64,000 nucleotides of DNA from the NCBI GenBank assembly GCA_040771825.1, contig JAXGZG010000001.1, positions 310,001 through 374,000 on the forward strand, given 5' to 3'. Source of the stretch: JAXGZG01 sp040771825. GTDB lineage: Bacteria > Bacillota > Sulfobacillia > Fermentithermobacillales > Fermentithermobacillaceae. The stretch's first letter is position 1. Each line of letters begins with the position of its first letter. The position numbers and the translations under genes are program-made. This document shows, one piece after another, positions 6,478 to 16,400 of this stretch. The notes under the pieces were generated by a model, which was given only the letters and a program-made list of their open reading frames with translations, ran no database searches and was not told the origin of the DNA.

Positions 6478-8820
6478 TTGATATCATTGACATCCCTGAC
6501 TGAGACACAAAGCTCCGCCGTATCATGGGAAGATTACGAGCGCGCTGACAGGTTCCTCCCCAAAAACGCGAGAAAGATGGCTTTCGGCTTGGACATCATC
6601 CCAAACTGGATAGGAGAGGGAGACTGTTTCTGGTACAGGTTGGATACTCGGTCCGGCAAGAAGTTTGTCCGAGTCGATCCTGCCCTAGGAACTCAGGCAG
6701 ATGCCTTTGACCATGTCCGCCTAGCATCCGTGCTATCCATGGCCACCAATGAGGCCTATGAGCACACGAATCTGCCTTTTGATGCCTTCGAATACTGCGA
6801 TGAGGGCCAAAGCATTTCCTTCGTCGTAGGAGACAAGCGTTGGAAGTGTCATCTGGAGACCTACTGCCTGACGTCAGTAGCCTCCCAGCCAGACTCGCCA
6901 GATTCGCCTGACTCGTCAAGTTCAGTCGGGCCGTCAAACTCGGCAGAGTCATCCGTCTCGCTATCGCCCGATGGACGGTGGGCCGCTTTCGTGCGGGACA
7001 ATAACATCCTGGTGCGCAGCACCAGTACAGATCAAGAGTTTTGCCTTACCCAAGACGGCACCCCTAATTTTGCCTACGGCAAACCCATCATGTCGCCGCT
7101 TGTGGCGGCGGGACTTTCTCCGGGAGGACCTCTAGACGACGTGTGGTCCAAACCTGTGGTTCAATGGTCGCCGGATTCGGAGAAACTCCTGACATTCCAT
7201 ATAGACACTAGGGGCGCCGGCGAGTGTTTCCTTGTGCAGTCCGTACCCCTTGACGGAAGTAAACGGCCTCTCTTGCACAGGTACATCTACCCGCTGCCTG
7301 GGGATGACAACATGCCTAAGATATACCCTGTCATTCTAGACGTGGAGAAACGGACCGCTACTAGGGTTGATATTGACCCCAACCAGATGGTGTACTATGG
7401 AGTGCCTTCTGTGCGGGTGTTCTGGACAAAGGGCGAGAACGGACCAAAGAGGCTCTATCTTCTAAGGCGCGAGCGTGGTTACCGGAGCCTGAGGCTCTAT
7501 TCCATTGACCGGGAGACCGGGTCCAGCAGGGTGTTGATTCAGGATGAAACCACCACCGCCCTAGATCAATACGAAATAAAGATCCTTGGGGACGGGCAGG
7601 AAGTCGTGTGGGTCTCACAGCGCGACGGATGGACCCACCTGTATCTGTACGATGGCGTTACCGGCACCCTCAAGAACAGGATCACTGTGGGCCCGTGGTC
7701 GGTGCGGGGATTGCGCAGTGTCGATGAGGCCAGAAGGGTGGTCTTCTTCGTAGCCGGGGGACGGGAGGACCATAGGGACCCGTACTACCGCCACTTCTAT
7801 CGCGTCAATCTAGATGGCAGCGACCTGCGTCTTCTGACTCCAGAAGACGCGGAGCACGAAGTGACTTTGTCGCCGTCTATGGGGTATTTCGTGGATACAT
7901 ACTCTAGGGTGGATTTGCCGCCGGTAACGGTGCTTCGTTCCGCCGAGGGGAATCTAATTCAGAAGCTCGAGGATGCCGACATCGGGATCTTGCTTGAAAA
8001 CGGTTGGAAGTTCCCAGAGCGGTATTGCGCCAAGGGCCGGGATGGGGTTACCGACGTCTACGGAGTGATCATAAAGCCGACCAACTTCGACCCCGACAAG
8101 AAGTACCCGGTGATAGAAGGCAACTACTCGGGCCCTCACACTATCCGCACCCCCAAGGGTTTCGCCGGCGGAAGGGACAGCAGCACACAATTCTGGCAAG
8201 ACCAGGCATTGGCGGAGCTAGGGTTCATAGTCGTGACTGCAGACGGGCTCGGCGTAAACTTTCGGTCAAAGGCAATCCAAGATTTCTCCTATAGGAACCT
8301 AGGTGACGAAGGGTTCCCTGATCACATAGCTGCCTACCGCCAGCTGGCTGCCAGCCGTCCCTACATGGACCTTTCCAGGGTGGGGGTCTACGGATATTCC
8401 GCAGGAGGGTACGGCACGGCTAGAGCAGTACTGGCACATCCCGACTTCTACAAGGTGGGGGTGGCGTGGGCAGGCAACCACGATCCGCGGACAGATAAGG
8501 CCACCTGGATCGAACGGTATATGGGCCCTGAGATAGGGCCTCACTACGAGGAGCAGTCCAACTGTTATCTGGCGGCCAATCTCAAAGGCAAGCTTCTACT
8601 AATGCATGGAGATATGGACGAGAACGTACCGCCCGCCGCCACGATTCAACTAGTGGATGCCCTGATTAAGGCCAACAAAGACTTCGACTTGCTGATGTTG
8701 CCCAACGGGCCTCACCGGGCGGGCAACCATCCCTACGTGACTCGCAGAAGATGGGATTATTTCGTTCGCCATCTCTTGGGTGCCCAACCGCCAGAGGGGT
8801 ACGCTATCAAGAACTCCTGA
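6478..8820 (+). CDS. Dipeptidyl-peptidase IV-like S9 serine peptidase
   Basis: A 780-residue S9-family peptidase: an N-terminal beta-propeller (residues ~60-530) and a C-terminal alpha/beta-hydrolase domain (~540-775). The catalytic triad is readable: Ser641 in GYSAGGYG, Asp714 in HGDMDENVP, His746 in GPHRAGN. Family members release dipeptides from peptide N-termini, often after proline. No signal peptide is seen, so it is probably cytoplasmic. A Ser/Asp/Pro-rich low-complexity insert (PDSPDSPDSSSS) lies near residue 145. TTG at 6478 follows AGGAGGGGG. The following membrane cassette has its own promoter and T-box, so it is a neighbour rather than a fixed operon partner. Confidence 0.9.
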   Translation: MISLTSLTETQSSAVSWEDYERADRFLPKNARKMAFGLDIIPNWIGEGDCFWYRLDTRSGKKFVRVDPALGTQADAFDHVRLASVLSMATNEAYEHTNLPFDAFEYCDEGQSISFVVGDKRWKCHLETYCLTSVASQPDSPDSPDSSSSVGPSNSAESSVSLSPDGRWAAFVRDNNILVRSTSTDQEFCLTQDGTPNFAYGKPIMSPLVAAGLSPGGPLDDVWSKPVVQWSPDSEKLLTFHIDTRGAGECFLVQSVPLDGSKRPLLHRYIYPLPGDDNMPKIYPVILDVEKRTATRVDIDPNQMVYYGVPSVRVFWTKGENGPKRLYLLRRERGYRSLRLYSIDRETGSSRVLIQDETTTALDQYEIKILGDGQEVVWVSQRDGWTHLYLYDGVTGTLKNRITVGPWSVRGLRSVDEARRVVFFVAGGREDHRDPYYRHFYRVNLDGSDLRLLTPEDAEHEVTLSPSMGYFVDTYSRVDLPPVTVLRSAEGNLIQKLEDADIGILLENGWKFPERYCAKGRDGVTDVYGVIIKPTNFDPDKKYPVIEGNYSGPHTIRTPKGFAGGRDSSTQFWQDQALAELGFIVVTADGLGVNFRSKAIQDFSYRNLGDEGFPDHIAAYRQLAASRPYMDLSRVGVYGYSAGGYGTARAVLAHPDFYKVGVAWAGNHDPRTDKATWIERYMGPEIGPHYEEQSNCYLAANLKGKLLLMHGDMDENVPPAATIQLVDALIKANKDFDLLMLPNGPHRAGNHPYVTRRRWDYFVRHLLGAQPPEGYAIKNS

Positions 8821-8899
8821 GTACGGCCTGGGGAGCCTCGAAAAAGAGACCGAAAACGCAAGAACGAACAAGGCGAACGAACAAGAACGAAAAAAGCTG

Positions 8900-8928
8900 T
8901 TGCTTGCCGTTGCAGTGTAGCTTACAAT
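8900..8928 (+). promoter_or_regulatory. Promoter of the T-box leader and cassette I
   Basis: TTGCTT at 8900-8905 and TACAAT at 8923-8928 are separated by exactly 17 bases. Transcription would begin near 8935, just ahead of the T-box leader. This shows that cassette I can be transcribed independently of the upstream peptidase gene. Confidence 0.6.
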
Positions 8929-8945
8929 AGTCAAAAGTCCATATC

Positions 8946-9203
8946 GGGCCATGAAGAGGCAAGTACCTGGGAGATCCGCAGAAGAGAGGGCGTGCCACCG
9001 GCTGAAAGCCGCCTGCGGTAACCTCAAGGGAAAAAACCACCTCGGAGCCTCCAGCGGTGTACTCAACGCTGGCGCGGAGCGCGATACAGCCGTAAGAGGG
9101 CCAAGTTGCTCAAGAAGGTTGACCACATGCCTTTTCGGGCTACTGACCGAATCAGGGTGGAATAGCGGGAAAGGATCCCGCCCCTTTGGGGGCGGGATTT
9201 TTT
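8946..9203 (+). promoter_or_regulatory. T-box leader (tRNA-sensing transcription attenuator)
   Basis: The T-box sequence AGGGTGGAATAGCGGGA lies at 9154-9170. Its GCGGGA can pair with TCCCGC of the downstream terminator, giving the usual antiterminator/terminator choice. The terminator hairpin ATCCCGCCCC/GGGGGCGGGAT is followed by T6 and ends at 9203. Upstream are Stem I elements: AAGTACC, GAGAGGGCG, GGCTGAAAGCC and the CCGCA/TGCGG pairing. The base after TGG is A, predicting a tRNA with U73 (threonine, glycine or cysteine type). The specifier-loop candidate TAACCTCA contains ACC (Thr), which fits U73, but CTC (Leu) cannot be excluded. The gene controlled is the membrane cassette starting at 9343. 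Confidence 0.85.
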
Positions 9204-9342
9204 GATGCTATTACGGGTCTGATTAGCTTGGACGCCAAGAAGCCTCAGGTGGACTCACATTTCCTCACAGCTTGGCGAACCCGGTGACGACAGAGACACT
9301 CGTCACCCGGAAAACCACACCAAGGCATGAGGAGGTGCCACT

Positions 9343-10122
9343 ATGTCTACTTTCCTATCCACGTTTCTCGTTTCAGGTCGTCTGGCTCAGCTGATCCTGC
9401 TCCTTCTGTTTACTGTTGCCGCTTTTCTTGCTACCGGCCGATTGAGGCGAACGGCGAATCTCCCAATACGTCCCCTGACGGCGGTGACTGCCATCCAAGA
9501 GGCTGTGGGCCGCGCAACTGAAATCGGGCGTCCGGTTCATTTCACCTTCGGCTCCGGAGGGCTTGATGCCCAAGCGTTTGCCGGATTCGCCGTGCTGTCT
9601 GAGGTCTCAAGGCTCTGCGCCAGGTATAGCTGCCGTCTGATAGTGTCAAACGCTGTGGCTACATTTCAGCCAATGGCCGAGGAAGTCGTGAAGCAGGCTT
9701 ACATGAGGGAAGGCAAGCCAACAGCGTACGATCCAGGGAGCGTTAGGTTCTCAGGAGGCGGCTCGTACAATGCGGCTGTGCTTGGAACTATAGAGCGCGA
9801 GGGCGTAGCCGCGAACATAATCATTGGGAACCTTTTCTATGAGTCAGTGCTGTTCATCGAAGCAGCGGGCAGGGTGGGGGCCCTTCAGATCGGCGGCACC
9901 ATGAACACCCACCAACTTCCTTTTGTCGCGGCAGGCTGTGACTATTCGCTGATAGGAGCCGAGATGTTCGCCGCTGGCGCCTACCTCTCCCAAGACTCAG
10001 TGCAATTGGGCTGGCTTGTGGGAGAAGAGATCTGCAAGGTGCTGGGCCTTTTGGCCATGGCCTCGGGTACAGTGTGGGCCTCATGTGGTTCTGGGACCCT
10101 CAGTAGGCTCCTCAGGATGTGA
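9343..10122 (+). CDS. DUF6754-like membrane-anchored protein, cassette I gene A
   Basis: A 259-residue protein with one N-terminal membrane helix (residues ~12-32), a soluble domain (~45-225) and a hydrophobic C-terminus. It is 258/259 residues long in both cassettes. Motifs shared with the paralog at 41035: GRATExGRPVH, YxPxx(V/I)R(F/Y), GAxQIxGTxNTxQxPF and CDYxLIGxE. I assign it to the DUF6754 group by recollection of its signature; no function is known. The ATG follows GAGGAGGTGCC. It is the first gene behind the T-box leader and is followed after 41 bases by gene B. Confidence 0.75.
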   Translation: MSTFLSTFLVSGRLAQLILLLLFTVAAFLATGRLRRTANLPIRPLTAVTAIQEAVGRATEIGRPVHFTFGSGGLDAQAFAGFAVLSEVSRLCARYSCRLIVSNAVATFQPMAEEVVKQAYMREGKPTAYDPGSVRFSGGGSYNAAVLGTIEREGVAANIIIGNLFYESVLFIEAAGRVGALQIGGTMNTHQLPFVAAGCDYSLIGAEMFAAGAYLSQDSVQLGWLVGEEICKVLGLLAMASGTVWASCGSGTLSRLLRM

Positions 10123-10163
10123 ACCGCATTCATTGACGAGTTGGCAAAATGGGAGGGATCGAC

Positions 10164-10790
10164 ATGTTGGTAAAGAAGCAGTTGCCTGCACTGGTTACAT
10201 TCTTCGCAGGAGCGTCCATAATCGCGGGGTATTTTCTGAACGTCCCCAGCCTCGGCAGAACGGCTAAGGATTTGGTCAACTGGAACGTGATCGTTGAGGC
10301 TTTCGCCTTAGCTGTTGGGATGGGCAATCTGTTTGCGGTTCACGGGAAGAAGATAGCTCGTAGGGATCAAGATTCGGCCTTCAGTATCGTCTTACTTGCA
10401 TCTATGGTGGCTTGGTTCGCCCTCGGGGTAAGCAAAGGAATAGGCAGCGGCGCATACCGGTTTCTTTGGGACAGCCTTCTGCTGCCTGCTCAAGCCACCA
10501 TGTACTCCACCACCATATTCTTCATAACCTCGGCTGCGTACCGGGCCTTCAGAGTCAAGAATGCTTACGCTGCGGTGCTCCTAGTTTCCGCGCTCTTGGT
10601 CATGGGCAGGGTCGGAGTTGGGGCAGTAATCTGGCCCGGTTTCCAGACGGTGAGTTCTTGGATAATGCGGGTACCTAACACAGCAGGCATGCGGGCTATC
10701 ACTATCGGGGGAGCCATGTCTATGGTCGGCAACTCTGTAAGGATCATCTTGGGCCTTGAGCGCGGCTACCTTGGCGGCTTGGGCGAGTAG
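10164..10790 (+). CDS. Polytopic membrane protein, cassette I gene B
   Basis: A 208-residue integral membrane protein with about six hydrophobic segments and no recognised family. It shares YRxFRxKN, the glycine/alanine region after it, and VPNxxxMR...LGxExxYL with the paralog at 41852, which fixes the relationship between cassettes. The upstream in-frame ATG at 10149 overlaps GGGAGGG; the ATG at 10164, six bases beyond that site, is preferred. It lies 12 bases before gene C, so the four genes are cotranscribed. Its function is unknown; the channel or scaffold part of a membrane complex is a guess. Confidence 0.75.
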   Translation: MLVKKQLPALVTFFAGASIIAGYFLNVPSLGRTAKDLVNWNVIVEAFALAVGMGNLFAVHGKKIARRDQDSAFSIVLLASMVAWFALGVSKGIGSGAYRFLWDSLLLPAQATMYSTTIFFITSAAYRAFRVKNAYAAVLLVSALLVMGRVGVGAVIWPGFQTVSSWIMRVPNTAGMRAITIGGAMSMVGNSVRIILGLERGYLGGLGE

Positions 10791-10802
10791 GAGGGGGAGA
10801 CA

Positions 10803-11627
10803 GTGGCGCGTGTTTTGAACCTGGATAGGCGATTCATGTACGTGTTGGTGTTCATTGTTATCTTGTTTCCTTTGATAAAGCCCTTGGGTTTGCCTGTTGC
10901 CATGACACCCGAAGTGCAACGCACCTACGATTGGATTCACGGGAACCTTTTCGCAGGGGACGTAGTGTTCGTGGATATCGATTTCGACCCGTCTCAAGCG
11001 CCCGAGTTGCTGCCCCAACTAGAGAGCGTGGCAAGGGATTTGATGTCATCGGGTGTCAGGGTGGTGTTGGGGTCTTTCCTCCCGGGCGGGTTTCTGTACC
11101 AGACGAAGGTCGTTGAAGAGATAGCCGTAGAGTTCGGCTACGAGTACGGAAAAGATATCGTGTCTTTGCCGTTTAAGGCCGGTAACGAAAGTGCTTACAA
11201 CGCTCTTGGGAGGGATCTCCTTGCTTTCTACTCCGAAGATTTTCGTGGCAGCCGTTTAGCGGGCATGCCCCTTTGGGACTCGTTGCACGGATTCCGAGAT
11301 TTCAGGGCGGCATTCTGTTTCTGTGCCGGTGACCAGGCTATCTGGATGATCAGGCACGTTGGCCAAGTGACAGAGGTGCCTGTAATCAACGGGACGGTGG
11401 CGTCGTCTGGGGCCTTCATGACTCCATTCTGGGAATCTGGGCAATTGTCGGGGTTTGTAGTCGGGATGTCAGGTGCGGCCGAGTATGAGTCCTTGTCCGG
11501 GTTCAGGGGGAAAGCCCTTTCCGGAATGGATGCCCAGTCCTTTGGCCACATTCTCATAGCCTTACTGGTGGTTCTGGGCAACGTGGGTTACCTGTCGTCC
11601 AAGAGAAAGGAGAGATTAGCGCAATGA
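10803..11627 (+). CDS. Membrane-anchored domain protein, cassette I gene C
   Basis: A 274-residue protein with an N-terminal helix (residues ~10-30, ending in PLGLPV), a soluble alpha/beta-looking domain (~35-245), and a C-terminal helix (~248-266). Conserved with the paralog at 42479: LDRxxYVL, PLGLPV, GQLxGFxxGxxGAAEYExL and SGMDAQSxxH. The invariant GAAEYE and GMDAQS motifs near the second helix look functional. No known fold or enzyme family is recognised. It starts with GTG at 10803 after GGAGGGGGAGACA. Its stop overlaps the start of gene D by four bases. Confidence 0.75.
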   Translation: MARVLNLDRRFMYVLVFIVILFPLIKPLGLPVAMTPEVQRTYDWIHGNLFAGDVVFVDIDFDPSQAPELLPQLESVARDLMSSGVRVVLGSFLPGGFLYQTKVVEEIAVEFGYEYGKDIVSLPFKAGNESAYNALGRDLLAFYSEDFRGSRLAGMPLWDSLHGFRDFRAAFCFCAGDQAIWMIRHVGQVTEVPVINGTVASSGAFMTPFWESGQLSGFVVGMSGAAEYESLSGFRGKALSGMDAQSFGHILIALLVVLGNVGYLSSKRKERLAQ

Positions 11628-12220
11628 GCAGCGCACCTGGAGTTTGGCTTGCCAGCTTTGTTACGCTGGGGCTCTATAGTTTTCTGTGGCGTGAAAATCG
11701 CTGTTACCGCTTAGTCGAGCACTTATATGTCGGGATAAGTGTTGCTCATCTGGGGGTCATGGGGTACTTCAACGTAAGAGAGATGGCCGTCCGCCCCCTT
11801 CTTGCTGGGTCTTGGGAAATGCTAGTTCCCATTCTCCTTGGGTGCCTGCTGTACGCTAGGTGGTTTGGGCCAGTAGCGTATCTATCTAGGCTCAGCGTCG
11901 CTTTTGTTATGGGAGTTACGTCTGGAGTCGTAGTCACAGGAGCCATGAAGGCCAATTTCCTGGACCAAATCGCCGCCACAATGAAGCCTGTTACCTCGGT
12001 GAGCGATTTGGTGTTCGTCCTTTGCACTATCGCGGCCCTATCCTATTTCCTGTTTACCAAGAAGGTGTGCGCGGTGGTTAAGCCTGTGGCTGAGATGGGT
12101 AGATGGACCTTGATGGTCGCTTTTGGGTCGGCCTTCGGTTACACTGTAATGTCTAGGATAAGCTTGTTCACTGGAAGGCTCCAGTTCCTGTTCGGAGAGT
12201 GGATCAAGATCATCAAGTAG
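11624..12220 (+). CDS. Polytopic membrane protein, cassette I gene D
   Basis: A 198-residue protein with about six membrane helices. It is the most conserved member between cassettes: PGVWLAxFxTL, ENRxxxLxEHxxVG, LDQIAxTMK and VAFGxxFGxTVMxRxSxFxGR are shared with the paralog at 43350. The charged and polar residues in these membrane-adjacent motifs (Glu-Asn, Glu-His, Asp-Gln) suggest a transport or binding site. It overlaps gene C by four bases (ATGA), so it is translationally coupled. The family is not recognised. Confidence 0.75.
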   Translation: MSSAPGVWLASFVTLGLYSFLWRENRCYRLVEHLYVGISVAHLGVMGYFNVREMAVRPLLAGSWEMLVPILLGCLLYARWFGPVAYLSRLSVAFVMGVTSGVVVTGAMKANFLDQIAATMKPVTSVSDLVFVLCTIAALSYFLFTKKVCAVVKPVAEMGRWTLMVAFGSAFGYTVMSRISLFTGRLQFLFGEWIKIIK

Positions 12221-12269
12221 GTTCTGTCCAGGGTGACTCGACGTGACTCTGGGAAAGGTTTTCTCAAGG

Positions 12270-12293
12270 CCAGGGAAGCTGCTGCTTCCCTGG
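12270..12293. terminator. Perfect 10-bp hairpin after cassette I
   Basis: CCAGGGAAGC and GCTTCCCTGG pair around TGCT, 50 bases after the last cassette gene. A T tract is lacking, so it is a probable terminator or RNA-stabilising hairpin. The rest of the 12221-12524 gap shows nothing further. Confidence 0.5.
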
Positions 12294-12524
12294 CGGGGTA
12301 AGGTCGTGGGCAGGCGACAAGTACACATGCGGTGAGTATGTGGTTTTGGGCGCCAACGGGTTTTGGATTTGGTTGTCCGGCGGGGTCGCGGGGACCTGAG
12401 AGGTAGGTGGGAATTCCCAGGCGCGTGCAGGTAAAACGGCCGGCGCCGGCAAATCCATACAGAGGGCACGCGTCCATATGTCGCAGAAAGCAAGTGCTAC
12501 AAGACACACACTGGAGGATGCACC

Positions 12525-13259
12525 GTGAGCACCATAGTGTTTGCCCGAGACTCTGACATGGTTCAGTACATATGCTCCCAAGATCCCGAGTTCGCCCGCT
12601 TAGCCGACGCTGTGGGTGACGTTTGCCTCACTTACCGCGGAGACCCATTCCCTTCGTTGGTCCGCTCCATAATCGGCCAGCAGGTTACTGGCAAGTCCGC
12701 GTCGGCGACTTGGGAACGGCTCCTGGTCCGGTGCGGCACAGCGGTACTAGTGGCCGGAGCGGCGCCAGTGGGTGCGGGTACGGTGGCGCTAGTGAGCGAA
12801 GCGGCCGCTACACCCGGTCCGCAGCAGCTTGGGACGTGCTCACCCCGGATAATCGCGGCAATGGATGAGGAGAGTCTTCGAGCAGCAGGCCTATCAAGGC
12901 AGAAGATCTCCTATGTTAAGGATCTCAGCCAGAAAGTGCTGTCAGGTGAGGTCGACCTTGAAAGTCTCTCGGATGTGCAGGACGACGAAGTCATCGCGGT
13001 CCTGACCAAGGTCCGAGGAATTGGAGTCTGGACCGCCAAGATGTATATGATCTTCACCCTTGGACGCTTTGACGTGTTTGCCCAGTCAGACCTTGGACTG
13101 CGAAAAGGCGCCAAGTGGTTGTATAACCTGCCCAAGCTCCCCAAAGAGAGGGAACTTGCGGAGATTTCGCAACGGTGGAAGCCTTACAGGACAGTGGCTG
13201 CACTTTACCTATGGCAAGTGGTGACTAGAAGGCTGGTCAGGGTCAGGAGATCGACTTAG
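12525..13259 (+). CDS. AlkA-like DNA-3-methyladenine glycosylase (HhH-GPD)
   Basis: A 244-residue base-excision glycosylase. Seen: the FPSLVRSIIGQQVTGKSAS segment, the helix-hairpin-helix LTKVRGIGVWTAKM, and the catalytic Asp in AQSDLGLRKG, where relatives usually have ADDLG. C-terminal WKPYRTVAALYLW is typical of AlkA. It removes alkylated bases from DNA. An unusual Ala/Gly/Val-rich insert of about 35 residues (around 65-105) interrupts the normally compact N-terminal part. GTG at 12525 follows TGGAGGATG. Confidence 0.9.
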   Translation: MSTIVFARDSDMVQYICSQDPEFARLADAVGDVCLTYRGDPFPSLVRSIIGQQVTGKSASATWERLLVRCGTAVLVAGAAPVGAGTVALVSEAAATPGPQQLGTCSPRIIAAMDEESLRAAGLSRQKISYVKDLSQKVLSGEVDLESLSDVQDDEVIAVLTKVRGIGVWTAKMYMIFTLGRFDVFAQSDLGLRKGAKWLYNLPKLPKERELAEISQRWKPYRTVAALYLWQVVTRRLVRVRRST

Positions 13260-13276
13260 GAGATTGGCGAAGGATA

Positions 13277-13342
13277 ATGGAGACATTCGCGCTGCCTGCT
13301 GAGAAGAAGGAGCAGTTGAAGGAGTCTGGGCCGGTGAAGTAG
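13277..13342 (+). CDS. Possible 21-residue peptide
   Basis: ATG at 13277 follows GGCGAAGGA and opens 21 codons (METFALPAEKKEQLKESGPV plus one more) before TAG. It is charged and has no recognised relative. It may be a fragment of a lost gene or chance, given that it sits just after the glycosylase stop and before the terminator. Confidence 0.2.
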   Translation: METFALPAEKKEQLKESGPVK

Positions 13343-13385
13343 GGGAACTGGGCACTAGCCAGTGAATCTCGTTGGAGGAATAAGG

Positions 13386-13411
13386 AGCCCCCGCAGGTTT
13401 TGCGGGGGCTT
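13386..13411. terminator. Bidirectional terminator between convergent genes
   Basis: AGCCCCCGCA pairs with TGCGGGGGCT. It separates the plus-strand glycosylase from the minus-strand SLH protein gene, whose stop is about 17 bases away. A T-rich stretch follows on each side only weakly. Confidence 0.75.
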
Positions 13412-13427
13412 CACTAGTCGATTGGGA

Positions 13428-16400
13428 TTACATCTCCAGTTCAGGATAGTTGATCTCCAGCCACACCTCGTATCCGTCTTCCTGGCGCTCGTAAAGGTGG
13501 CTGTTGATGGCCTCTTGCATTGCCTCGTAGTACCAGCTGCCGAGCGTAAGGTCTGGGAACTGCTTTGCCTCAGGCAGAATGTCTTTCTGACGCACCTTGC
13601 GCTCCAACACCCTATTTACAAGCGTTACGAACTCGGCTCGCGTGATGTACTGATCGGGTTTGAAGGTGCCGTCAGGATAGCCATCAACCCAGCCCTTTGC
13701 CGCCGCAGAGTTGATGTACTTCTCCGCCCAGTGTCCTTCTGCGTCGGGGAAGGCGTTGGTCTCAAGGCTCTCTAGTTCATCGAATCGAGCGGCGATGGTG
13801 GCAAGTTCCGCCCTGGTGATGGAGGCCCCGGGTTTGAACGTTCCGTCTGGGTAGCCCTCAAGTATGGTGCCTGCAGCAAGCGTTGCGATGTGTTTGGATG
13901 ACCACCGATTCGCAGGTACATCAGGAAAATCGCTTACTAGCGCTCTGATGATGTCCCGATAGTTGGCGTCCAGTAGCCTGAAGAACACTGCGGCAACCTC
14001 TTCTCTGGTGATGCGTCCTTCGGGTCTGACGGTGTTGTCAGGATAGCCGATGATGTACGCGAAGTGGTCTTCTTTGTTCAAGAGCGGGATGTCGTCGTCA
14101 TCGATCGGCGTCTCCGGGATATAGGGTGGGCTAGTGACCGTAAGCATACCGTTTACGTAGGTGATGTCGTAGTTGTGGGTCACATCTACGGCTTCCTCAC
14201 CTTCTGCGCGAGTGATTTCGGCGTTACTGGGGACGTTGGCGGTTGAGCCTACGTTTGTCTGAGAACCGGTGATGGTTAAGCTAGCAATCGAGTCGCCGTC
14301 TACCAAGTCGCTGTGTTCATACTCGTTCCTGGTAAGGGGCGTCCCGTCATACTGCTTCTCTGCACTTTTGGCCGTGATGGTGAGGGGTTTGGCTGTTATC
14401 TTCACAGTGCCGCTGCCGGTACGGTCTTCGTAGTTGGGGTTCTCTACCTTCACCGGTACGATGTACTCGCCGACGTACGTATACTCAGGATTCTCCTCGG
14501 ACCAAGTCTCCCCGCCGTCCGTGCTGTAGAGAACTCTGTCGCCATCAATCAGATTCGTGACCGTAATGCTGTGGGGAGCACCGTCATAGATGCCGGTGTA
14601 GTTGTCGATAGACAGGTCTTCGCCTTCGGCGGGGTTGATGGTGAGCGTGCCCGTGTTGTAAGTGATCTCGTAGTTGCCAAGCACCTCAGCCGGGCTTAGC
14701 GTTGCGCTGATGGTGTAAGTGCCTACTGCCTCGCCTGCCGCCCTGCTGTATGTTGCAGTCACGTTGTCTTCAGGCAAGAAGCCCACAAGTGTTCCTGTCA
14801 GGAGCGGGTCGGTATCCCCGTAGGTCTTGGACTTGTCGTGGGGCGTAACCGAGGCGGTTTTCTTGGTGATAGTCAGGTTATTTCCCACGTAAGTGAGGTC
14901 GTAGTTGCCGCTCAAGGTCAGTGTGCCTTGGTTGACGGCGTAGCTCCCGACGGTCTCTCCCGCAACGCGGGTGAGAGCTCCCGTGAAGCCATCACCTGCG
15001 ACCAGACTGCCCGAGGTCACCTGGTAGGCAAGTGTCGGGTCCGCATCGCCGTAGACCTTGGTCTGGGTATCAGCCGTCACCGTAATCTGTTTCGGTTTGA
15101 TGGTCAGTGTGCCCGGCACGAAGTTGATGGTGTAGTTTCCACCAAGGGTCAGTGTGCCTTGGTTTATTGCGTAGACTCCAACGTTCTCACCGGTTGCGCG
15201 ATTAAGCGTACCCGTAAAGGCGTCACCTTCCACCAAGTCACCTTCGAGGTAAGTATAGGTCAATGCAGGGTCGACATCGCCGTAGACCTTGGTCTGGGCG
15301 TCTGCCGTCACCGTTACCGCTTTGAGAGTGATGGTCAGGTTTCCTTGGACCAAAGTCACCACGTAGTTCTCGGTTACGTCAACAGTGCCGTCCATGATTA
15401 CCGGCGTTCCGGTGAATGTTACCGGGTAAGTGCCGACGTTCTTCCCTGAGCCCCTGGCGATGATGCCGCTTAGCGTGTGGCCGCTCAAAAGTCCCACAGG
15501 AGCCTGGTATCCACTTACTGTCTGAACATCTCCGTTGTAGACCTTGGTGTCGCTATTGGCAGTAACCGTAACAGCGATCTGAGCCGGGTTTATCTTCAAC
15601 TCACCATCGACCAACGTCACCACATAGTTCTCGGCTACGACCTCACCGTCACCGTCCATGATTACCGGCGTTCCGGTGAATGTTACCGGGTAAGTGCCGA
15701 CGTTCTTTCCTGAGCCACTGGCGGTGATACCGCTTAGCACGTGGCCTGTCAGTAGACCGTCAACCACGTAATCACTGACGGTCTTGTCTGTGCCGTCGTA
15801 GGTGAAGGTGCCGCTGTTGGCAGTCACCGTCACAGCGATCTGAGCTCTGATGCACGCAAACCACACATGCTTGCTCGGTTGACTAGGTGTAAGTCTGACA
15901 GTCGTGGGGTTCGTAGCGCCCGCCGAACTATAGTCGTAGTGAATGCCTCCTATCGTCCTGGTGGTCACGCTTTCATCATTGCCACTGAAAAACACGCTAT
16001 AGTCGTGGTTCAACTGGAGGTTGGTACTGGTGCCATCGGAAAACGGAAGACTCAGGAGCTCCGCATCCTGCGGGCTACTAACCTTTATCCCTTCGGAGTT
16101 CACCGGCTCTCCTGAGGAATTCACTCTGTAGTAGTGAACCTGTATACTCCCTGTGTTTATGCCCGCGACGGGTACCGGAAAGTGCTTGAGCGCGGAAACC
16201 CCAAAAGCATTGGTATACGAGATTGTGGTCTCTCCGTTGGTGTCATAGTTTACCCCGCTCTCTGCGTCTTCGTGTATCTCCACAGTATAGGTCAGACTAG
16301 CAGGGTGGGATTCTGAGACTGTTTCGAGAGTCCAGGTAATGGTCTCCTGATTGTATCCAAACTCGCCTGTATTAACAGAAATCGCAGAAACCAACGAATC

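Noticed and set aside
13362..16316. Series of plus-strand open frames of 60-203 codons opposite the SLH surface-protein gene
   Set aside because: They are antisense to a well-supported repetitive protein, share the repeat period of its MBG domains, and lack ribosome binding sites or known domains.
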